Position numbers and translations under genes: made by a program | In this document: piece after piece, positions 15,261-22,033 of the stretch | How positions within the stretch are numbered: position 1 is the first letter of the stretch | How the letters are laid out: every line of letters starts with the position of its first letter | Assembly: GCA_963922595.1 (NCBI GenBank) | Contig: CAWUIM010000053.1 | Coordinates: 1 to 22,705, forward strand | DNA length: 22,705 nt | Direction of reading: 5' to 3' | Source of the DNA: JAJFFW01 sp963922595 | Lineage (GTDB): Bacteria; Pseudomonadota; Alphaproteobacteria; Caulobacterales; Parvularculaceae | The notes under the pieces: generated by a model | Seen by the model: only the letters and a program-made list of their open reading frames with translations | The model's database searches: none | Told to the model about the DNA's origin: nothing

Positions 15261-15420
15261 GCGACGGCAGGTCTCCTGACTTTGCGGGTTATCGCCTCAA
15301 ACCGCCTTCCCAGAATTTCTTCCAGTGGCCTTATGGTTATCGGCTCGCCGCTTACAGTTGCGGGTACAGCGCCGGATTCTCGCCGGCTTCCCTATTAAGC
15401 CCTGCTAAGGGCGCCATCAC
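15261..15420 (-). ncRNA. Cobalamin (B12) riboswitch
   Basis: Read on the minus strand, this matches the cobalamin riboswitch consensus. P1 pairs GTGATGGC (15420-15413) with GCCGTCGC (15268-15261). P3 is GCCGG-loop-CCGGC in GAAGCCGGCGAGAATCCGGC. The core CCCGCAACTGTAAGCGG follows, then the B12 box GGCCACTGG (15330-15322) and the conserved 3' GTCAGGAGACC (15280-15270). It sits directly before btuB and should repress btuB-F-C-D when adenosylcobalamin is abundant. The expression platform, 15127-15260, contains nested complementary arms but no T-run, so translational control is more likely than termination. Confidence 0.95.
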
Positions 15421-15424
15421 ACTC

Positions 15425-15453
15425 ATCTGGTCGCGAAACAGGGGAATTGTCAA
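15425..15453 (-). promoter_or_regulatory. Candidate promoter of the B12 operon
   Basis: On the minus strand a perfect -35 hexamer TTGACA (15453-15448) is followed, 17 bases later, by a weak -10 (CCAGAT, 15430-15425). Transcription would begin almost exactly at the first base of riboswitch P1. The same bases read TTGTCAA on the plus strand and could also serve the divergent gene at 15503. Confidence 0.4.
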
Positions 15454-15502
15454 CCTGATCGGACTTTGTCCATAACGGGTTAAGAGGAATTCCAGGAACG
15501 CG

Positions 15503-16360
15503 ATGCGCCTGTACCACAAACCATTTTCCATCGGATTGAAGCCTGTGGCGGATAAGCCTTGGTTCGAGATCGATGATGAGCGCGCCGCTTATCTCGCTGA
15601 GAAGGACCGACTGTTTGCGCAGGACCCGACTGCGGTGTTTCTCGCTGAGGAAGAAACCGCCGAGGCGCAATCGGAGGTCTTTGCTGCTGTCGCCCAATTC
15701 CTCGTTGATCGTTACCCGGAGAGATATCGGAGAACGAATGACGGTGTTCTTGTGGACGGCGCGGACTTGGTTTCGATGAGCGCTGGCGTCCCGGCGCTCC
15801 ACGCCGCGGCACGGTTAGTACAGGACGATCTCGTTCTGATGCGCGCGGATCGCGGTGCGTGGCGGCTTGCGGCTGGCTCTGTCTGCTTCCCATCCTCGTG
15901 GTCATTGGCTGAGAAATTTGGACGCCGCCTCGAAGACGTGCATGCGCCGGTGCCGGGATTTGGGGCCGAGAGCCGGAACGCATCGGTCATTAATCGGATT
16001 TTCGATAATCTTCAGCCAAATGAGCCCATGTGGCGTCAAAATTGGGGGGTGTACGATACGGATGCGGTTCGTCTTCCAGCGACCGCTCACGGCAGGGCCG
16101 CCCGACTAGAGAGCGTGACGGCCGAAAATCTTGTCATCCGCGTGGAACGCCAAACGCTCTGTAAGCTGCCGGTGAGCGGCGATATTCTGTTCGGGATTCG
16201 GATATACCGCGACAGACTCGCCGATATCAAAAAGTCGCCCCATACGAATGAAAGATTATCGGATCTCGCGGCGCACCTTGAGGGCCTGGCGCAGGACGAG
16301 CTTGGCTATAAAGAGCTCGGGCTGGCGCGCGATCACTTACTTTCGCTGATCAGCGGCTAG
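15503..16360 (+). CDS. Heme-dependent oxidative N-demethylase family protein (DUF3445)
   Basis: This 285-residue protein matches the DUF3445/HDOD family, heme proteins that oxidatively N-demethylate small amines. Characteristic blocks are GSVCFPSSWSLAEKFGR at 125-141, LEDVHAPVPGF at 143-153 (H147), NWGVYDTD at 180-187, RVERQTLCKLPVSG at 213-226 and ILFGIRIY at 228-235. No signal peptide is seen. The ATG follows AGGAAC at about 15493. It is divergent from the B12 operon and ends in a CTAG shared with the convergent transporter. Substrate and partner proteins cannot be told from sequence; no reductase or dimethylamine-pathway gene is nearby. Confidence 0.85.
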   Translation: MRLYHKPFSIGLKPVADKPWFEIDDERAAYLAEKDRLFAQDPTAVFLAEEETAEAQSEVFAAVAQFLVDRYPERYRRTNDGVLVDGADLVSMSAGVPALHAAARLVQDDLVLMRADRGAWRLAAGSVCFPSSWSLAEKFGRRLEDVHAPVPGFGAESRNASVINRIFDNLQPNEPMWRQNWGVYDTDAVRLPATAHGRAARLESVTAENLVIRVERQTLCKLPVSGDILFGIRIYRDRLADIKKSPHTNERLSDLAAHLEGLAQDELGYKELGLARDHLLSLISG

Positions 16361-17604
16361 GCGATTGGCATAACAAAAAAGACGCCCGCTGCGACGGTGA
16401 ACATGATCGCCAGCAAGACCATTCTTGCCGGTGACTTGCGGGCGAAAAAGAGGGCGACGGGAATGAGCATCAAATTCGCGATGATTAAAAAGTTCATCGT
16501 GGCGCTGGACGGCGCAAGCAAGCTAAGGGGCGGCGGCGCGAAACCGCCATTGGTGAAGCCTTGCGCAAGATAGGGTAGCCCGCGCGCCATATCGATCGAG
16601 ATAACGAGACCGATGAACGCCTTTGACAAATCCGACAGCGTGACCTCAGCAGTGCGCAGGAAGCTGATCGCGCGCGTCGTCATGGCGAAGGCATATTCGC
16701 GGCCGGCGATCAGTCCGAGAAACACCCATGTTGTCGACATCGGGACGTCGTTCAGTTCTTTAAAGTAGAAAAGAAGCGAAGCGTAAACGAAGTCAATTAT
16801 CGTTGCAGAGCGGATGTCCGTCACAGACGTTTTGGTCTGAAGAATTCTCTGAACCGGACCGCCGCGGTTCCAGAACGTATAAGCAAGCAACAAAAGCGTG
16901 GCGCACACGGCGAGGGTCGCTTCCAGCGGATTGAGGCCTGATCCCGGCGTGACGCCGTCGCCCCGGGGCAGGAAGATGAAGATGTTGGCGAAGTCCTGCA
17001 TCAGCCACACGGTCCACAGATAGCCGGTCGTTATCCACTGCAACAAAACCCATACGGGCGCATGTTGTTCGTGCTCGGTGCGTCTGAAAAACCGTTCCAG
17101 CGTTTGCGATAGCGCGGCGTAAAGGAGGCCGCCGACGACAAACGCCAGGGCGTAGCCGATCAGCGACTTTTGCAACATGGAACTAAGACCGCCGATGGTC
17201 GCGAAAATCGTCAACACCATGAACGTTGTTGAAACCGGCACGCCGAAGCGAGTGAGCAACAACAAGACCATCGGCGGCAGCGCGTGATACCATTGCGGCT
17301 CAAAGATCGGATATTTGTCAGTATTGCCGAGACGCCCATAGGACGGGTCGCAGCCGACTGAGAAATCGCAAAGCGCTCTTGCGCTGCCGTCTGCGTTCCG
17401 CAACTCGCCGCCGTCGGTGATGTAACCAAAAGCAAAAGTCAGGACGAGTATTGTCGCGGCGAATAAGAACAAGGCCCACCATGGCAGGCGCCGGTTCGAA
17501 TTGATGAAAGTGCCGAGCGTTTGAAGCGCGTCGTTGCCGACGACGGCGTAAGCAGCGAACAGGAAGCCAATCGCCGCCCAAAGGCTCACATCAATTTGCA
17601 TCAT
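16357..17604 (-). CDS. PiT-like inorganic phosphate transporter family protein
   Basis: This 415-residue polytopic membrane protein shows the duplicated signatures of the PiT superfamily in divergent form. Copy 1 has VGNDALQTLGTF at 22-33 and GVPVSTTFMVL at 121-131; copy 2 has MQDFANIFIFLPR at 202-214 and NDVPMSTTWVFLGL at 285-298. The paired (N/Q)D-Q/N and P-x-STT motifs are those of Na+- or H+-phosphate symporters. Substrate is uncertain because canonical GANDVANA is not kept and a Cys-containing extramembrane loop is inserted at ~62-105. An AGGGG box lies six bases before the first of two adjacent ATGs. Its stop TAG overlaps the stop of the opposing gene. Confidence 0.78.
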   Translation of the reverse strand: MMQIDVSLWAAIGFLFAAYAVVGNDALQTLGTFINSNRRLPWWALFLFAATILVLTFAFGYITDGGELRNADGSARALCDFSVGCDPSYGRLGNTDKYPIFEPQWYHALPPMVLLLLTRFGVPVSTTFMVLTIFATIGGLSSMLQKSLIGYALAFVVGGLLYAALSQTLERFFRRTEHEQHAPVWVLLQWITTGYLWTVWLMQDFANIFIFLPRGDGVTPGSGLNPLEATLAVCATLLLLAYTFWNRGGPVQRILQTKTSVTDIRSATIIDFVYASLLFYFKELNDVPMSTTWVFLGLIAGREYAFAMTTRAISFLRTAEVTLSDLSKAFIGLVISIDMARGLPYLAQGFTNGGFAPPPLSLLAPSSATMNFLIIANLMLIPVALFFARKSPARMVLLAIMFTVAAGVFFVMPIA

Positions 17605-17669
17605 TTATCGCCCCTCAGAATCCAGAAGACTGCGTCGCCCGCCGCTCCCCAAGGTCCCGGTTTTTGATT

Positions 17670-17723
17670 GCGCTTTTGTGACAAATGCGCGCCAAAACCT
17701 TTCGAAAGGGCGTTTAGCGCTAA
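17670..17723. promoter_or_regulatory. Cluster of three dyads upstream of the PiT-like gene
   Basis: Three palindromes lie within 54 bases between the divergent PiT-like gene and the small gene at 17882. The first (17670-17690) has arms GCGC and TTTGT/ACAAA around a central G, with one T/T mismatch pair. The second is CCTTTCGAAAGG (17698-17709) and the third TTAGCGCTAA (17714-17723), both perfect. They are candidate operators for one or both genes. The rest of the 277-base gap (17605-17881) contains a possible promoter at 17799-17826 (TTGAAC, 16-base spacer, TACTCT) and no supported gene. Confidence 0.5.
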
Positions 17724-17881
17724 TTGGTTTGGGAAGGAACCCGCCACAGCCCTTATTCGCGGCCCCTGAAGTCTTTGATTTTCCTCTGCATCGGCCCCTT
17801 GAACCCGTCGCGGCTTTCGCTACTCTCCGCGCCGATTATTCGTAGCCAGGCGCAATGCGCGCCGATCAAGGAGAAGACAAC

Positions 17882-18178
17882 ATGGCCATCGATGGAAAAT
17901 GGAACATCGTAATCAAGACGCCAATGGGCGAGCAGACAGGTGTTCTGACCCTGAAGCAGGACGGAGACGCGCTTTCAGGCGAAATGACAGGCCCGGCTGG
18001 CTCCGCACCCATCGAAAATGGCCGCGTGGACGGCGATAAGCTCCTTTGGGACGCAAAAGTGACATCTCCGATGCCGTTGACACTGGAGTTCGAAGGCGCC
18101 GAAGATGGCGGCAATCTGAGCGGAAACGTGAAGCTTGGCGCTTTCGGCACCTCAACCTTCTCGGGCACGCCGGCTTAA
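17882..18178 (+). CDS. Small beta-rich protein of unknown function
   Basis: This 98-residue protein has alternating short hydrophobic strands and turns (WNIVIKTPMGEQTGVLTL, SGEMTGPAGSAPIENG, LTLEFEGAEDGGNLSGNVKL), which suggests a compact beta-barrel, lipocalin-like or otherwise. It lacks cysteine, a signal peptide and membrane segments, so it is probably cytoplasmic. The ATG at 17882 follows AAGGAG (17868-17873) at eight bases; an upstream in-frame ATG at 17855 has no such site. It ends 16 bases before the start of the metallopeptidase lipoprotein and is likely its operon partner. I recognise the general type as common in alphaproteobacteria but cannot name a function. Confidence 0.8.
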   Translation: MAIDGKWNIVIKTPMGEQTGVLTLKQDGDALSGEMTGPAGSAPIENGRVDGDKLLWDAKVTSPMPLTLEFEGAEDGGNLSGNVKLGAFGTSTFSGTPA

Positions 18179-18194
18179 GAGAAAGCGCAAACCT

Positions 18195-19541
18195 ATGATC
18201 GTCGCCCGCACAGCCGCTATTGCTCTTATCATGCTGACGGCGGCTTGCGGCGGCGACAAAACCGAAGACGCCCAAACGCCACCGCCGAGCGCGCCTTCTG
18301 AGGCGGCTACGGTTCCGGCGGACGTCAGCATTATCGGCGTAGACGATATCGCCGAGCGATTTGTAAAACTGGCCTTGGGTGTGGGGCTGCATGATGAGGC
18401 TTTCGTCGACGCCTATCACGGGCCGGACGCTTGGAAAGCGGACGTTGATGCGGCGTCTCCGTCATTGGCGGATTTGGAAACCGAGGCGCGCGACCTGATT
18501 GAAGCGCTGGACGTTCTCAGTGACCAGGCTGAAGGCGATGCGCGCCAAAAAATGCTTGCGAAAAATTTGACGGCGGCGCTGACACGTATTCGCATGGCGA
18601 AAGGAGAGGAATTCTCCTTCGATGAAGAAACCCGTCTTCTCTATGACGCCACAGCGCCGAGTTATGATGTTGGTGAATTCGACGCCGCACTCGCATCGAT
18701 CGAGCGCTTGTTGCCCGGCGACGGGGCGTTGTCTGAACGTGTCGACGCTTTTCGTGAGTCGCTGGCCATTCCCGAAGAGAAGCTAGAAGCGGTATTTGCA
18801 GCCGCCATCGAGGAATGCCGCGCGCGCACCATCAAACACTTTGATCTTCCAGATAACGAACGATTTTCCACTGGCTATGTGACGGATAAGCCCTGGAGCG
18901 GCTATAACTGGTATCAGGGCGACTTTGAAAGCCTGATTGAAGTCAACACGGATTTGCCGGTCATCATCGACCGCGCGGTGGATCTCGGTTGTCACGAAGG
19001 ATATCCTGGGCACCACACATGGAACGTATTGATCGAACGGAACCTCTTGAGCGGCGAGGGGTGGATCGAATATTCCGTCTACCCGCTATTCAGTCCTCAG
19101 TCGCTTATCGCGGAAGGTTCTGCGAATTACGGCATTGAGCTCGCTTTTCCGGGCGATGAGAAGGTCGCGTTTGAGCGTGACGTGCTCTTTCCGCTCGCGG
19201 GCCTTGATCCTACAAAGGCTGAAACGCTGTCGGACTTGAAAAAGGCGACACAGCAGCTGTCCCATTCGCGTAATCATGTGGCGCGGCTTTATCTGGATGG
19301 CGAGATTGGCCGTGACGAAGCAATCGACATGACGATGAAATATAGTCTTGTTTCGCGCGAGCGCGCCGAAAAGAGCGTCAGTTTCATCGATACCTATCGA
19401 GGTTACGTCATCAATTACAATTTGGGACGCGATCTTGTCCGCGACCACGTTGAGCGCAAGGTGGCCGCCGGGGAAGACGCCTGGACCGCGTTCAAGGCGA
19501 TCCTCGAAACACCGACCGCAGCTTCAGATCTTGCGAATTAA
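18195..19541 (+). CDS. DUF885-like metallopeptidase lipoprotein
   Basis: This 448-residue protein carries a lipoprotein signal (MLTAAC, lipidated C18) and a short disordered linker rich in Pro/Ala (residues ~22-42). The core motif CHEGYPGHHTWN at 266-277 is the DUF885-type HEGxPGHH signature. E307 in IAEGSANYG is a plausible further metal ligand, which makes this a zinc-dependent peptidase candidate. It is shorter than typical DUF885 proteins (~550-600 residues) and I cannot say which lobe is missing. The N-terminal half is helical and acidic. ATG at 18195 is preferred because it gives a normal lipobox; a start at 18135 would overlap the upstream gene. It shares the junction TAATG with the following gene. 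Confidence 0.82.
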   Translation: MIVARTAAIALIMLTAACGGDKTEDAQTPPPSAPSEAATVPADVSIIGVDDIAERFVKLALGVGLHDEAFVDAYHGPDAWKADVDAASPSLADLETEARDLIEALDVLSDQAEGDARQKMLAKNLTAALTRIRMAKGEEFSFDEETRLLYDATAPSYDVGEFDAALASIERLLPGDGALSERVDAFRESLAIPEEKLEAVFAAAIEECRARTIKHFDLPDNERFSTGYVTDKPWSGYNWYQGDFESLIEVNTDLPVIIDRAVDLGCHEGYPGHHTWNVLIERNLLSGEGWIEYSVYPLFSPQSLIAEGSANYGIELAFPGDEKVAFERDVLFPLAGLDPTKAETLSDLKKATQQLSHSRNHVARLYLDGEIGRDEAIDMTMKYSLVSRERAEKSVSFIDTYRGYVINYNLGRDLVRDHVERKVAAGEDAWTAFKAILETPTAASDLAN

Positions 19542-20284
19542 TGAAGGCGAAAAAACTCCTTCAGTTAGCGCACCGTTGGCTTGGCCTTATCCTGGGCGCT
19601 CAGGTTCTCTTATGGATGATGAGCGGCGTCATCATGAGTTGGTTTCATATCTCGCTCGTTCGCGGCGAATCCAATGCCGCGCTCACATTCTCTCCTGAAC
19701 TCGAAGCGCGCAGCTACGCTGCGCCTGGCGGCGCTATCGCCCAAATGGAGGGCGTCACCGAGGTGACGTTGCGCACCTTTCTGGGCAAGCCCGTTTACGA
19801 AGTGAAAGCGCAAAACGGGATCGCGCTGTTCAGCGCCAGAACCGGGGCCAAGATTTCGCCGATCACTGAAAAACAGATCCGTGAAGTGGCGAAGACGGAT
19901 TATGTGGGAGAAGCAGAGATTGGCGCGGTTAAGCGTTTAACGAACCCGCCCGCCGAGTATCGAGGGTCTACGCCTGTCTGGCAGGTGACGTATGAAGACC
20001 GGCTCCAAACGCGGCTTTATATTTCGCCGCAGACGGGGAAGGTGGAGGCGAGGCGCAACAAAATCTGGCGGCTCTATGATTTCTTCTGGATGCTGCACAT
20101 TATGGATTATGATGAGCGCGACAATTTCAATAACCTGCTGCTTAGAGCTGCGTCCGCCACCGGGCTTCTCTTCGCCTTGTCAGGGTTAGGTCTTGTTATC
20201 GTTCGTCTCAGGTCAGGACGATATCTGCCCGGAGCGAACGTATCAGCGTCGACGCGAGACGCAGAAAAAAAGCCCGCCTCGTAA
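19541..20284 (+). CDS. PepSY-domain membrane protein with two transmembrane segments
   Basis: This 247-residue protein has one TM helix near the N-terminus (~13-35), a periplasmic PepSY-like region (~60-170, with TYEDRLQTRLYISPQTGKVEAR) and a second TM near 202-223. HRWLGLILGAQVLLWMMSG and WMLHIMDYDERDNFNN are characteristic of PepSY_TM proteins, in which such histidines often bind heme or metals; H11, H36 and H186 are candidates. PepSY domains are proposed to inhibit or tether peptidases, which fits the preceding metallopeptidase gene, though that is inference. The ATG overlaps the upstream TAA in TAATG. The coding end overlaps the terminator at 20269-20296. Confidence 0.85.
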   Translation: MKAKKLLQLAHRWLGLILGAQVLLWMMSGVIMSWFHISLVRGESNAALTFSPELEARSYAAPGGAIAQMEGVTEVTLRTFLGKPVYEVKAQNGIALFSARTGAKISPITEKQIREVAKTDYVGEAEIGAVKRLTNPPAEYRGSTPVWQVTYEDRLQTRLYISPQTGKVEARRNKIWRLYDFFWMLHIMDYDERDNFNNLLLRAASATGLLFALSGLGLVIVRLRSGRYLPGANVSASTRDAEKKPAS

Positions 20285-20296
20285 CCGGCGGGCTTT
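20269..20296. terminator. Bidirectional intrinsic terminator
   Basis: AAAGCCCGCC (20269-20278) pairs perfectly with GGCGGGCTTT (20287-20296) across an eight-base loop. T-rich tracts follow on both strands: TTTTGTTATT on plus, and on minus the T-run opposite AAAAAA upstream of 20269. It ends the plus-strand PepSY gene and the minus-strand acidic gene. The PepSY stop codon TAA (20282-20284) lies in the loop. Confidence 0.9.
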
Positions 20297-20321
20297 TGTT
20301 ATTGAATTTTCCGTTGCCGGC

Positions 20322-20672
20322 TTAGAACGCGAACAGGATCGGCTCCGGGCCGGCTTGCTCTTCGTCGGCGCCCTCGGCGCTCTCATCTGCGCCGTCGATT
20401 GTTTTTTCGTCCTCACAGGAATCAACCTCGCCATGCGCGCCTTCGGACAAGCTCGCTGGAGGCGTCGGGCCAAACGCTGCGGCCGCTTTGAACTTCTCGT
20501 CAAAGCCAATTAGCGTCAAAAATCCCTCAATGAGGGTCGTGCGTTCGACGGACCCGGACGTGCCGGACATATCATCCGATGTCGTCCAGCCGGATGAGCC
20601 AATAAAAGGCGCTGCATGCGCTGTCGTCATCAACATTGCGGCTGCGGCGGCCGTCGCTATAAATCTCGACAT
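20322..20672 (-). CDS. Small acidic exported protein, function unknown
   Basis: This 116-residue protein begins with a Sec signal peptide (Ala-rich core, likely cleaved after AHA at residue 20). The mature part is acidic, with a C-terminal tail of DE-rich repeats (ADESAEGADEEQ) and a single cysteine in VDSCEDEK. The last residues are PEPILFAF, with an aromatic end. ACGGAGGGAGA stands upstream of the ATG. It stands alone on the minus strand, between the bidirectional terminator and the ald stop, with about 99 bases to ald. I do not recognise a family. A gene this size can be spurious, but the signal peptide, ribosome binding site and terminator together support it. Confidence 0.75.
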   Translation of the reverse strand: MSRFIATAAAAAMLMTTAHAAPFIGSSGWTTSDDMSGTSGSVERTTLIEGFLTLIGFDEKFKAAAAFGPTPPASLSEGAHGEVDSCEDEKTIDGADESAEGADEEQAGPEPILFAF

Positions 20673-20771
20673 TAGGCACTCTCCCTCCGTAATGCGTCAT
20701 TTTGACCTTCATACGCCAAGTCGCGCGCGAAAGTCACCCCTTTACTCACATGAAATGGGGCGGAAGCACGG

Positions 20772-21884
20772 CTATTTCAAGGCCTCAAGCGGCGGCGTGT
20801 AGTCGATATTCAGCGCCCGGGATACCGCTTCGTACGTCACGAGACCCCTGTGCACATTAAGACCGTTCAGTAAGTGCTTGTTTTTCTTGAGCGCTTCGAG
20901 CCCATTATCGGCAATTTGCAACCCGTAGGCGAGTGTCGCGTTGTTCAGGGCGTGAGACGACGTCATCGGGACAGCGCCGGGCATATTGGCGACGCAATAA
21001 TGGAGGACGCCGTCTACTTCATAAGTGGGCTTTTCATGGGTCGTCGCGCGCGAGGTCTCAAAGCATCCGCCCTGATCGATCGCCACATCGACGAGAACGG
21101 CGCCTTCTTTCATGCCCTTCAGCATATCGCGGGTGACAAGCTTCGGCGCGCTCGCGCCCGGGATCAGCACCGCCCCCACAACAACGTCGGCGGCGTCGGT
21201 TTCCTCATCCAGCGCTTCGAATGTGGAGTAGCGGGTCTTCACGCGGCCGAGGAAAATATCGTCCAGCTCGGCCATACGCCGCAGGTTGCGCTCAAGGATA
21301 GTCACGTCGGCCCCAAGGCCGACGGCCATCTTCGCTGCGTGCGTGCCGACGACGCCGCCGCCGATCACAAGAACCTTCGCGGGTAAAACGCCGGGCACGC
21401 CGCCCATTAAGAGACCCCGGCCGCCACGGTGCGCAGTGAGCGCGTAAGCCGCCGCCTGAATGGACAAACGACCCGCCACTTCGCTCATGGGCGCTAATAA
21501 CGGCAGGCCGCCGAAATCATCGGTCACGGTTTCATAGGCGATGCATGTCGCCCCGGATGCGATTAACCCTTGTGTTTGTTCAGGGTCCGGCGCGAGGTGG
21601 AGGTAAGTGTAGAGAATTTGGCCTTCGCGGAGCTGTGCGTACTCGACAGGCTGAGGCTCTTTCACCTTAACGATCATGTCAGCCTGTTCAAAGATGGTCT
21701 TCGCGTCGCCGACAATTTTCGCCCCGGCGGCGCGATAGTCGTCGTCGCTCGATTTCACGCCGACGCCTGCGCCGGTTTCAATCAGGACGTCGTGGCCATG
21801 CTCCACATATTCGCGGACGCTGCCGGGGGTGAGCCCCACGCGAAATTCAGAATTCTTGATTTCCTTTGGAACGCCGACGCGCAT
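20772..21884 (-). CDS. ald: Alanine dehydrogenase
   Basis: This 370-residue enzyme interconverts L-alanine and pyruvate/ammonia with NAD(H). The ligands of the substrate site are in place: R15 in EFRVGLTPG, K75 in VKVKEP and H96 in YTYLHLAPD. The Rossmann loop is VIGGGVVGTHAA at 173-184, and an acidic residue follows in VTILERN (E198), in agreement with NAD preference. LVDVAIDQGGCFETS and NMPGAVPMTSSHALNNATL are further family blocks. The length is normal. GGAG lies six bases before the ATG at 21884. It is probably monocistronic, divergent from the M1-type peptidase. A link to peptide catabolism is plausible but not shown. Confidence 0.96.
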   Translation of the reverse strand: MRVGVPKEIKNSEFRVGLTPGSVREYVEHGHDVLIETGAGVGVKSSDDDYRAAGAKIVGDAKTIFEQADMIVKVKEPQPVEYAQLREGQILYTYLHLAPDPEQTQGLIASGATCIAYETVTDDFGGLPLLAPMSEVAGRLSIQAAAYALTAHRGGRGLLMGGVPGVLPAKVLVIGGGVVGTHAAKMAVGLGADVTILERNLRRMAELDDIFLGRVKTRYSTFEALDEETDAADVVVGAVLIPGASAPKLVTRDMLKGMKEGAVLVDVAIDQGGCFETSRATTHEKPTYEVDGVLHYCVANMPGAVPMTSSHALNNATLAYGLQIADNGLEALKKNKHLLNGLNVHRGLVTYEAVSRALNIDYTPPLEALK

Positions 21885-21927
21885 TTCGCTCTCCCAGATT
21901 GATGTTTTACGGGGTCACTAGCAGATT

Positions 21928-21954
21928 GCCGCCGCCGCGGCGAGGGGCGGCGGC
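21928..21954. repeat. GC-rich inverted repeat between ald and the M1 peptidase
   Basis: GCCGCCGCC (21928-21936) and GGCGGCGGC (21946-21954) form a perfect 9-base stem with a nine-base loop. No T-run follows on either strand, so it is unlikely to be a terminator. It lies between divergent genes, possibly in one of their leaders. Confidence 0.45.
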
Positions 21955-22033
21955 CGCATAATCTTCACGCCTTGATGAATTCATTTCCGAAGGCAATACT
22001 CGTAGCCAGGCATCTAAAATCACTGGGAATTTG

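Noticed and set aside
20664..20672. PEP-CTERM sorting signal on the small acidic protein because of its PEP motif
   Set aside because: The motif is at the extreme end of the protein, without the following membrane helix and basic cluster that the signal needs.
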